Position numbers and translations under genes: made by a program. Below are positions 1 through 6,233 of a stretch of 6,233 nt of DNA, piece after piece (positions within the stretch are counted from its first letter, which is position 1; every line of letters starts with the position of its first letter). Under the pieces are notes generated by a model that saw nothing but the letters and a program-made list of their open reading frames with translations, was not told the origin of the DNA and did not search any database. Origin of the DNA: CALJIC01 sp039805565 (GTDB taxonomy: Bacteria > Chloroflexota > Chloroflexia > Chloroflexales > Roseiflexaceae); assembly GCA_039805565.1 (NCBI GenBank), contig JBDLTZ010000292.1, positions 1-6,233 of the forward strand. Reading direction: 5' to 3'.

Positions 1-1
1 C

Positions 2-2236
2 AAGACGGGCGCCAAGCGGGCGATCGCGGCGCTGCTCGAGGGGCTCGGCCCGACGTTCCAGAGCCGGCGCAGCTTCAACTCGCTGCTCGGTCTGCCGCTG
101 GCCCTGGCGCGCCTGCGCGACGAGCATCGCATCGCCGTGCTCGAGGTGGGCGGCGACCGGCTGGGCGAAGTCGCGCGGCTGGCGGAGCTCTTTCCGCCGC
201 GGGTGGCGGTGGTCACGGCTGTGGGGGATGCCCACCTGGCCGCTTTCGGCACGCCGGCCGGGGCCGCGCGCGAGAAGGGGGCGCTCGTGGCGGCGCTGCC
301 GGCAGATGGTGTGGCAGTGCTCAACGGCGACGACCCGCTGGCCGTGGGGATGCGCGAGCGCACTGCGGCGCGGGTCATCACCTTCGGGCGCGGCCCGGGG
401 TGCGACCTGCGGGCGGAGTGGGTGCGCCTGGGCCTGGAGGGCGCGCACATGCGGCTGGTGTGGCGCGGCGCGGCTGTAGACGTGCTCGTGCCGCTGGTGG
501 GAGAGCCGGCGGTGTACACGGCCCTCGCGGCTGGGGCCGCGGCGCTGGCGTGCGGCGTGGCGCTGGCGGACGTTGCGGCGCGGCTGGGGGGGCTGACGCC
601 GGCGGATGGCCGGCTGCGAGCGCTCCCCGCACGTGGCGGCGCGACCCTGCTGGACGATAGCTACAGCGCGGCGCCGCCCTCGGTGCGCGCGGCCCTGCGG
701 ACGCTAGCGGCGCTCCCTGCCCGGCGGCGCATCGCGGTGCTCGGCGACGTGGAGGCGGACCATCTCGCTGTCGAGGAGGGGGCGGGGGACGCCTCTCTCC
801 CCGGCGCGGCACGGCTCTACACGGAGCTGGGCGCGCTCGCGGCCGCGTGCGCGGACGTGGTAGTGTGGAAGGGGGATGGCGGCGCGGCGGCGGTGCGGGC
901 GGCGCTGGCGGCGCGCCAGGGCGTGGAGGCGCGGGTGGTCCACACGGCCTCTGCCGCGCTCGACGCGCTGCCTGGCGACCTGGGGCCGGGCGACCTGGTG
1001 CTGGTGAAGGGCGGGGCGCAGGCGCGCATGGAGCGCGTGGCGGCCGGGCTGCTGGACGCGGCAGTGCGGCCGGGCGATGTGCTGGTGCGACAGGAGACTG
1101 CCTGGCGCTCGGTGCGGGTGGGGCCGCCGGACCGCCCCACGTGGGCCCGTATCGACCTGGACGCGGTGGCGCACAACGCGCGCCGGCTGCGCGAGATAGC
1201 GGGCGTGCCGCTGATCGCCGTGCTGAAGGCCGACGCCTACGGCCACGGCGCGGTGCGGGTGGGGCGGGCGGCGCTCTCGGCCGGGGCGGCGATGCTGGCG
1301 GTGGCGACGCTGGGCGAGGCGCGGGCGCTGCGCGAGGCGGGGATCGCTGCGCCGATCCTCGTGCTGGGCTACACGCCGCCGTGGCAGGCCCGTGAGGTGG
1401 CGCTGCTGGGTGTGGCCTGTGCGCTGTTCGACATGGACACGGCGCGGGCGCTGGCCGAGGCCGGGGCGGCGCTCGGGCGGCCGGTGCGGGCCCACGTCAA
1501 GGTGGATACCGGCATGGCGCGGCTGGGGCTGGCCCCCGAGGAGGCGGCGCCCTTCCTGCGATCGCTGCGGGGGCTGGGCGACGGGCTGGTGGTGGAGGGG
1601 CTCTACACGCACTTCGCCACGGCCGACTCGGCCGACGAGTCCTTCGCGCGCGAGCAGCTGCGGCGCTTCCGAGCGACACTGGCCGAGGTGGAGGCCGCAG
1701 GGCTGCGCCCGCCGATCGTACACGCGGCGAACAGCGCCGGCCTGCTGCGGCTCCCCGAGGCGCGGCTCGATATGGTGCGGCCGGGGATTGCGCTGTACGG
1801 CCTGCGCCCTTCGGCGGAGACCCCGCTGCCGCCCGACATGCGCCCGGCGCTCAGCTTCCACAGCGAGGTGGCGCAGGTGCGCGAGCTACCCGTGGACACT
1901 CCGGTTTCCTACGGCGGGGCCTACCGCACCCCGCGGCCCGCGCGCATCGCCACGGTCCCGGTGGGGTACGCGGACGGCCTGCGGCGCTCGCCTCCGTGGC
2001 GCGAGATGCTGGTGCGCGGGGCGCGCGCGCCGGTGGTGGGGCGCATCACGATGGACTACGCCATGCTTGACGTGACCGACGTGCCGGGAGTGCGGCGCGG
2101 CGACCCGGTGGTCATCATCGGCCGGCAGGGCAACGAGTGCATCAGCGCCGAGGAGGTGGCCGGCTGGCTCGGGACGATCAGCTACGAGGTGGTGGCGACG
2201 ATCCTGCCGCGGGTGCCGCGCGAGGTGGATTCGTAG
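2..2236 (+). CDS. murF-alr: Bifunctional UDP-MurNAc-tripeptide:D-Ala-D-Ala ligase / alanine racemase (MurF-Alr fusion), 5'-truncated
   Basis: The fused enzyme acts in the cytoplasm. The MurF half would use ATP to join D-Ala-D-Ala to UDP-MurNAc-tripeptide, and the Alr half would interconvert L- and D-alanine with PLP. The frame is open from base 2 (744 residues visible) and begins at the Lys-Thr of the Walker A loop. About 100 residues, the MurF N-terminal domain, therefore lie outside; the first internal ATG (137) is not the start. MurF marks: SFNSLLG (71-91), EVGG, GDAHL (224-238), the EKG lysine at 275-277, NGDDP, then the C-terminal ligase domain with DDSYSAAP (653-676), VLGD and VKGG (1004-1015). 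A linker of about 25 residues follows. Alr starts near 1139 and is full length (about 365 residues): PLP lysine in KADAYGHG (1226-1228), KVDTGMARLG, HAANSAG, VRPGIALYG, catalytic tyrosine in GYADG (1967-1969), VGRITMD, and a closing SYEVVATILPRVPR. No stop or frameshift separates the halves. The fusion is known from Bacteroidetes. MurF signature substitutions are discussed under findings. Alr identity is very secure and MurF secure. Confidence 0.95.
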   Translation, partial: KTGAKRAIAALLEGLGPTFQSRRSFNSLLGLPLALARLRDEHRIAVLEVGGDRLGEVARLAELFPPRVAVVTAVGDAHLAAFGTPAGAAREKGALVAALPADGVAVLNGDDPLAVGMRERTAARVITFGRGPGCDLRAEWVRLGLEGAHMRLVWRGAAVDVLVPLVGEPAVYTALAAGAAALACGVALADVAARLGGLTPADGRLRALPARGGATLLDDSYSAAPPSVRAALRTLAALPARRRIAVLGDVEADHLAVEEGAGDASLPGAARLYTELGALAAACADVVVWKGDGGAAAVRAALAARQGVEARVVHTASAALDALPGDLGPGDLVLVKGGAQARMERVAAGLLDAAVRPGDVLVRQETAWRSVRVGPPDRPTWARIDLDAVAHNARRLREIAGVPLIAVLKADAYGHGAVRVGRAALSAGAAMLAVATLGEARALREAGIAAPILVLGYTPPWQAREVALLGVACALFDMDTARALAEAGAALGRPVRAHVKVDTGMARLGLAPEEAAPFLRSLRGLGDGLVVEGLYTHFATADSADESFAREQLRRFRATLAEVEAAGLRPPIVHAANSAGLLRLPEARLDMVRPGIALYGLRPSAETPLPPDMRPALSFHSEVAQVRELPVDTPVSYGGAYRTPRPARIATVPVGYADGLRRSPPWREMLVRGARAPVVGRITMDYAMLDVTDVPGVRRGDPVVIIGRQGNECISAEEVAGWLGTISYEVVATILPRVPREVDS

Positions 2237-2332
2237 CATCGGGGTGCAGCAGGGGCGCAGCAGGTAAGATCGCGGTGAAGGGTAGAACTCTGGCGGCTGC
2301 TGCCTCGTATAGCGATGCGGGCGATGCGCGCC
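2237..2332. other. Convergent intergenic gap without a clear terminator
   Basis: These 96 bases separate the ends of the converging murF-alr and small exported-protein genes. An 8-base word, gcagcagg, occurs twice (2246-2253 and 2257-2264). The second copy can pair over 7 bases with ctgctgc at 2297-2303 across a 33-base loop. There is no T-run on either strand after this pairing, so it is not a convincing intrinsic terminator. Nothing coding is seen. Confidence 0.6.
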
Positions 2333-2884
2333 TCAGGGGATCGGCGTGAGCGTGACGGTGAGCGTGCGGTCGACGGCGGTGTTGGCGGGGGTGCAGCGGG
2401 GCGGTGAGCGGAGCTGCCAGGCAGCGCGCCAGTAGTCGGGGTGGCGCCAGTTGGGGACCGTTGCCCAGCGGATGTTGATGCGGCGCGGGTGGCCGAGGCG
2501 CGTGTCGTACTCCGCCCGAGGCTCGCCGACGAAGTCGCAGGCGCAGCCGAAGGTGATGCAGCGCACCGGCTCGAGGTCCTGGAGCTGCAAGAACAGCGAC
2601 GTGACTGTCTGCGGCGGCGTGGGGCAGCTATTCTGGCGCACAGTCACTACCAGCTCCCCCTCCACGTCCACGTCCTGGGCGCAGCGTGCCTCGAGGTACG
2701 AGCGCCGGTAGACCTCCTCGATCTGGAGGCGGTAGCGCGGCGTGGCGATCGCCTCCCAGCGCTGCTGCGCCGCCTGGGCCGCGTCCGCGCCCGAGGGGCG
2801 CCAGAGGACTGCGGCCAGGGCGAAGCATGCGAGCGCGAGACCTACTGACGCGGCAGCGAGGAGGCGTGCAGGGCGGCTGTTCAT
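2333..2884 (-). CDS. Small exported or membrane-anchored protein, DUF6174-like
   Basis: I do not recognise a named gene. From the ATG at 2884 the protein has 183 residues. It has a short basic start (R4, R7), a hydrophobic segment at about 8-28, then a soluble region that should face outward. Six cysteines follow the segment (68, 87, 109, 114, 116, 164), fitting disulfide bonds outside the cytoplasm. The pattern of W43 and Y51, an acidic-edged VEGELVVTVR strand, a TSLFLQLQDL helix and AEYDTRLGHPRRINIRW resembles DUF6174 proteins, whose function is unknown to me. C20 lies inside the hydrophobic stretch, but ALAC is a poor lipobox, so I favour a signal anchor. The frame extends upstream to 3019 inside livF, but that part is arginine- and proline-rich noise. 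The 2884 start has a G-run 6 bases upstream and lies 16 bases after the livF stop, so co-transcription with the liv genes is likely. A link to transport is only inferred from position. Confidence 0.75.
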   Translation of the reverse strand: MNSRPARLLAAASVGLALACFALAAVLWRPSGADAAQAAQQRWEAIATPRYRLQIEEVYRRSYLEARCAQDVDVEGELVVTVRQNSCPTPPQTVTSLFLQLQDLEPVRCITFGCACDFVGEPRAEYDTRLGHPRRINIRWATVPNWRHPDYWRAAWQLRSPPRCTPANTAVDRTLTVTLTPIP

Positions 2885-2890
2885 TCGCGA

Positions 2891-2895
2891 CCCCC
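2891..2895 (-). promoter_or_regulatory. Ribosome binding site deciding the start of the small exported-protein gene
   Basis: On the minus strand a GGGGG run ends 6 bases before the ATG at 2884, just after the livF stop (2903-2901). It is a weak, G-only Shine-Dalgarno. It supports the 2884 start, which also puts the basic residues and membrane segment right at the N-terminus. Confidence 0.5.
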
Positions 2896-2900
2896 AAGCG

Positions 2901-3605
<705 letters not shown>

Positions 3606-3612
3606 CGATTTG

Positions 3613-3625
3613 TCCCCTGCGGGGA
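3613..3625 (-). promoter_or_regulatory. livF ribosome binding site inside a small hairpin
   Basis: On the minus strand TCCCC-GCA-GGGGA forms a perfect 5-bp stem with a 3-base loop. Its 3' arm overlaps the only Shine-Dalgarno-like element of livF (AGGGGA, 3618-3613), which lies 7 bases before the ATG at 3605. Folding would hide the ribosome site. Pairing is seen directly; any effect on translation is inferred. Confidence 0.5.
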
Positions 3626-3628
3626 GGC

Positions 3629-3651
3629 TTGGAGGGGCAGAGCCCCTCCAA
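3629..3651. repeat. Perfect 10-bp stem-loop in the livG-livF spacer
   Basis: The arms 3629-3638 and 3642-3651 are exact reverse complements around the loop AGA (TCT on the minus strand). On the minus strand, which transcribes the liv genes, a T-run lies before rather than after the stem and the stem is followed by GCCTCCCC. It is therefore not a standard terminator for livG. It could still act as an RNA stabiliser or attenuator between the two cistrons, or be part of a dispersed repeat. Confidence 0.7.
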
Positions 3652-3763
3652 AAAGAAGGTCTGTCTCGGGGGCCTGCGGCCACCAAGCCCCCGCCGGGCA
3701 TGACATCGTGGCGGGGAACAGAAACGCTGTCTCGGGGCCTGCGGCGCCGACCCGTGCTGGGCG

Positions 3764-4564
3764 CTACGACGCGGCGGGCGCGTGTGCGGCGCCGCCCACG
3801 GCCCCGCGGCCGAGGTAGGCCTCGATCACGCGCGGGTTAGCGCGCACCGTGACGGGGTCCCCCTCGGCGATCTTCTCGCCGTAGTCCAGCACCGTCACCG
3901 CGTCCGAGATGCCCATCACGACCTTCATATCGTGCTCGATCAGCAGGATCGTGATGCCGAGCTCGTCGCGCAGGCGGCGGGCCAGCACCGTCATCTCGTC
4001 TGTCTCGCGTGGGTTCATGCCGGCCGTCGGCTCATCGAGCAGCAGCAGGGTGGGCTTGAGCGCAAGGGCGCGCGCGATCTCGAGCCGCCGCTGGTCGCCG
4101 TAGGGCAGGTTACGCGAGACCACGCCCTCCTTGCCGCGCAGACCCACGAACGATAGGAGCCGCAGCGCCTCCTGCTCGGCCTCGTGCTCCTCCTTCCAGA
4201 AGCGCGGCGTGCGCAGCAGCACGTCCCATAGTCGGGTATGGAGGTGGCTGTGCATACCCACGAGCACGTTCTCCAGCGCAGACATGCTCGCGAACAGGCG
4301 GATGTTCTGGTAGGTGCGGGCGATCCCCATGCGGGAGATCTGGTCGGGGCGCAGCTTCTGGAGCGGCCGGTCCTGGAACAGGATCTCGCCCTGGTTGGGG
4401 GTGTAGAACCCGGTGATGCAGTTGAAGAAGCTCGTCTTACCGGCGCCGTTGGGTCCGATCACACTGTGGATCGTGCGCTCGTGCACCGTGAGGCTGAGCT
4501 GCTTGATGGCGGTGAGGCCGCCGAACGACTTGGTGACGCCGCGGGCGACAAGGATATCGGGCAT
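3764..4564 (-). CDS. livG: Branched-chain amino acid ABC transporter ATP-binding protein LivG
   Basis: The second ATPase of the importer, pairing with LivF on the cytoplasmic face of LivH/LivM. It is 266 residues long, near the usual 250-260. Motifs: Walker A GPNGAGKT (37-44), Q-loop glutamine in ARTYQNIRLF (Q86), signature LPYGDQRRLEIARAL (153-167), Walker B LLLLDE (173-178), D-loop TAGMNP and switch histidine in LLIEHDM (H211). The LPYG form of the signature, the GIARTYQNIRLF block and the EAYLG end are LivG hallmarks. The position after LPYG is Asp where Gln is common, a mild change. The last 13 or so residues (GAVGGAAHAPAAS) form an Ala/Gly-rich tail with no clear role. The ATG at 4564 has GGAGGT 8 bases upstream and lies 4 bases after the livM stop, so translation is probably coupled to livM. 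livF follows after a repeat-rich gap. Confidence 0.95.
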   Translation of the reverse strand: MPDILVARGVTKSFGGLTAIKQLSLTVHERTIHSVIGPNGAGKTSFFNCITGFYTPNQGEILFQDRPLQKLRPDQISRMGIARTYQNIRLFASMSALENVLVGMHSHLHTRLWDVLLRTPRFWKEEHEAEQEALRLLSFVGLRGKEGVVSRNLPYGDQRRLEIARALALKPTLLLLDEPTAGMNPRETDEMTVLARRLRDELGITILLIEHDMKVVMGISDAVTVLDYGEKIAEGDPVTVRANPRVIEAYLGRGAVGGAAHAPAAS

Positions 4565-4568
4565 GGGG

Positions 4569-6233
4569 CTACACCTCCGTGTTGCGGGCGGGCGCGGGCG
4601 GCATCAGCGGCGCGGGCTCGGCCGCCGTCCCGGTGCGCATCTCGCGGGCGATCGACTCCTCCGGCCACAGGCCCTGCGGCCGGTAGAGCATCATCACCAC
4701 CAGCACCACGCCGTACACCAGCAGCCGGTAGTCGTTGAACTCGCGCAGCAGCTCGGGCAGGCCCACCAGCACCAGCGCGCCCACCACCACGCCCGGCAGG
4801 CTGCCGAGCCCGCCGATGATGATCAGAGCCACCACGTTGATCGAGATCAGCAGGCCGAAGCTGGTCGGCACCACCGAGTTGACCATCGCGGCGAAGATCG
4901 AGCCGCTGAGGCCGCCGAAGAGCGCGCCGATCGCGAAGGCCGTGAGCTTGGCGGAGACGCGGTTGATGCCCATCGCCTGCGCCACGTCCTCGTCCTCGCG
5001 GATGGACATCCAGGCGCGGCCGAGGCGCGAGTCCTTGATGCGCGAGGACACGATCCACGTCAGCACGCAGCCGGCCAGGATCAGGTAGTAGAACTCCTGC
5101 GGCGCGTCGAACGTGAAGCCGCCGACCTCCGGGCGGGCGATGCGGGTGATGCCCTGCGCGCCGCCGAGGGTGGGCTTGAGCCAGTCCGAGAGCGCCAGCA
5201 GTCGGATGATCTCGCCGAAGCCGAGCGTCGCGATTGCCAGGTAGTCGCCGCGCATGCGCAGCACCGGCAGCCCGAGCATGATGCCGGCCACGAGCGCCAC
5301 CACCAGTGCGAAGGGGAGCGCTTGCCAGTAGTTCAGGCTGAACAGCCCGATGTCGGGCGAGGTTAGCACCGCCATGGTGTAGGCGCCGATCGCGAAGAAG
5401 CCCACGTACCCGAGGTCGAGCAGGCCGGCGAACCCCACCACCAGGTTGAGCCCGAGCCCCATGATGATGTAGAGCCCGACGAAGCTGACCACGTTGGCGA
5501 GGAACAGGCTGCTCCAGAGCGGGAAGGTGAGCAGCAGCAGCGCCGCGATGCCGAACTGCGCCACGCGCCAGGGGTTGAGGCGACCCTCGGGGGTTCCGGG
5601 AGCTGCGGCGCTGGTGCGGCGGAAGGTGATCCAGGCCCAGGTCACCGCCGCGCTGAGCACCAGGGCGAGCCCGGCGCCGAGCGGCTGGAGGCCGCTGCTC
5701 GTGAAGAAGATGCGTGCGGTGTTGCGCGGGATCATCGCCACCAGCACCTCACGCAGCAGGCCGAGGAGCACAGTGGTGAGTAGGGCGGCGAGGATCACCG
5801 TGCGCCAGCGCCGGTCGATGCGCCCGATCCCCGCGCCCGCGAGGCCGCAGGCCAGGCCGGCGGCCACCGGCACGAGCAGGCCGGCACCGAGCCCGCCGGG
5901 CGCGAGGAGCTGCACCAGGCGCGGCGTAGCCGACACGAAGATCGTCCGCAGGTTGAGCGAGTCGACGAGCGCTGTGAGGAGCGCCAGGGCCACGCCGACG
6001 ATCAGGCCGGCCACGGCGCCGGACGTGAGTGCGGCGCCGGTGGAGGCGCTCTTGCGCGCCGCTATGTTCCCCACCAGCGCCATGAGCGCCGCGAGCAGCA
6101 CCCAGCCGAAGGCGACCACCGTGCCGATCAGCGGCCGCTTGCTGAACGCCTCCACCATGCCGATCAGGCAGATGTGCCACGCGGCCAAGCTTCCCAGCAG
6201 ACCAATACGAATGGCAGACTGTACTCCGCCGGA
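4569..6233 (-). CDS. livM: Branched-chain amino acid ABC transporter permease LivM with long hydrophobic N-terminal region, 5'-truncated
   Basis: A membrane subunit of the importer. The C-terminal 330 residues are a full LivM core: GLGLNLVVGFAGLLDLGYVGFFAIGAY, then GLPVLRMRGDYLAIATLGFGEIIR, the cytoplasmic coupling segment SRLGRAWMSIREDEDVAQAMGINR, and LREFNDY through MMLYRPQGLWP, all closely like E. coli LivM. About 224 visible residues precede the core and hold roughly six hydrophobic segments, with a charged patch GRIDRRWRT between two of them. Typical LivM proteins run about 300-425 residues, so at 554 or more this one is long. The only start-like codon near the edge is a TTG at 6188. The frame continues without stop for 15 more codons to 6233, reading SGGVQSAIRIGLLGS, which forms the front half of a membrane helix, so the true start probably lies outside the window. 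LivH and the binding protein should lie upstream. A short Pro/Ala-rich tail ends the protein. Confidence 0.93.
   Translation of the reverse strand, partial: SGGVQSAIRIGLLGSLAAWHICLIGMVEAFSKRPLIGTVVAFGWVLLAALMALVGNIAARKSASTGAALTSGAVAGLIVGVALALLTALVDSLNLRTIFVSATPRLVQLLAPGGLGAGLLVPVAAGLACGLAGAGIGRIDRRWRTVILAALLTTVLLGLLREVLVAMIPRNTARIFFTSSGLQPLGAGLALVLSAAVTWAWITFRRTSAAAPGTPEGRLNPWRVAQFGIAALLLLTFPLWSSLFLANVVSFVGLYIIMGLGLNLVVGFAGLLDLGYVGFFAIGAYTMAVLTSPDIGLFSLNYWQALPFALVVALVAGIMLGLPVLRMRGDYLAIATLGFGEIIRLLALSDWLKPTLGGAQGITRIARPEVGGFTFDAPQEFYYLILAGCVLTWIVSSRIKDSRLGRAWMSIREDEDVAQAMGINRVSAKLTAFAIGALFGGLSGSIFAAMVNSVVPTSFGLLISINVVALIIIGGLGSLPGVVVGALVLVGLPELLREFNDYRLLVYGVVLVVMMLYRPQGLWPEESIAREMRTGTAAEPAPLMPPAPARNTEV
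4573..4578 (-). promoter_or_regulatory. livG ribosome binding site within the end of livM
   Basis: GGAGGT on the minus strand lies in the final Glu-Val codons of livM, 8 bases before the livG ATG at 4564. The livM stop codon (4571-4569) falls between the site and the start. Ribosomes finishing livM are placed to reinitiate on livG, which suggests translational coupling. Confidence 0.75.

Larger units (their letters stand above)
3606..3763. repeat. Palindrome- and repeat-rich livG-livF spacer
   Basis: This 158-base spacer holds at least four structured elements. (1) The 5-bp hairpin at 3613-3625. (2) A perfect 10-bp stem, ttggaggggc/gcccctccaa, with a 3-base loop at 3629-3651. (3) A direct repeat at 3661-3680 and 3727-3745, the two copies differing by one G and lying 66 bases apart; the first copy includes the small palindrome ggcc-tgc-ggcc. 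(4) A 7-bp pairing ccccgcc/ggcgggg at 3689-3695 and 3710-3716. No coding potential is seen. It looks like a dispersed intergenic palindromic repeat or several nested copies. Whether it recurs elsewhere in the genome cannot be seen from here. Confidence 0.65.

Noticed and set aside
704..1861. Long minus-strand open frame (385 residues) opposite murF-alr
   Set aside because: Arg-, His- and Pro-rich composition with no recognisable domain. It is a mirror frame of a very G+C-rich real gene with clear MurF and Alr motifs on the other strand.
3629..3651. The 10-bp stem-loop as an intrinsic terminator
   Set aside because: On the minus strand the T-run is upstream of the stem, and on the plus strand A residues follow it. 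Neither strand has the stem-then-T order.
3606..3701. Longer LivF starting at the ATG at 3701
   Set aside because: The added 32 residues come from the repeat spacer and have no counterpart in LivF; MLTLTDIHTYYG at 3605 is the normal LivF beginning.
4413..5366. Plus-strand open frame (317 residues) over livM and livG
   Set aside because: His-, Arg- and Ala-rich low-complexity translation antisense to unmistakable LivM and LivG sequence; no motif or convincing start context.

Overview
The window is high-G+C bacterial chromosomal DNA, with strong G/C bias at third codon positions. It holds two converging gene blocks. The plus strand carries most of a fused cell-wall gene, MurF joined to alanine racemase. 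The minus strand carries the distal part of a branched-chain amino acid (LIV/HAAT family) ABC importer operon plus a small secreted or membrane-anchored protein. No rRNA, tRNA, CRISPR array, transposase, phage gene or defence gene is visible. The MurF-Alr fusion, a LivM with a long hydrophobic N-terminal extension, and the small cysteine-bearing exported protein together suggest a phototroph-like or filamentous Chloroflexota. That assignment is an inference from style and architecture, not proven here.

Layout. At 2-2236 (+) is a bifunctional MurF-Alr protein cut at its 5' end. The window opens inside the ATP-binding P-loop of the MurF half, so about 100 N-terminal residues are missing. The racemase half is complete. 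At 2237-2332 is a short convergent gap with no good intrinsic terminator. At 2333-2884 (-) is a 183-residue exported protein with one N-terminal membrane segment, six later cysteines and a DUF6174-like pattern. At 2901-3605 (-) is livF. At 3606-3763 is a 158-base spacer rich in palindromes and a direct repeat. At 3764-4564 (-) is livG. At 4569-6233 (-) is livM, whose reading frame stays open to the window edge, so it too is 5'-truncated.

How the genes work together. Reading the minus strand right to left, livM-livG-livF-small gene looks like one transcription unit. livG starts 4 bases after the livM stop, with its Shine-Dalgarno inside the last livM codons. The small gene starts 16 bases after livF. 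LivM would be one of two membrane subunits; LivG and LivF are the two ATPases. LivH and the periplasmic or lipoprotein binding protein are not in the window and would be expected upstream, beyond position 6233. The MurF-Alr protein would make D-alanine and also ligate D-Ala-D-Ala to the UDP-MurNAc-tripeptide, placing two steps of D-Ala metabolism in one chain.

I found no clearly new system. The points most worth a second look are the fused MurF-Alr with several altered MurF signature residues, the roughly 220-residue hydrophobic N-terminal region of LivM, the repeat-laden livG-livF spacer that also folds the livF ribosome binding site, and the uncharacterised exported protein.
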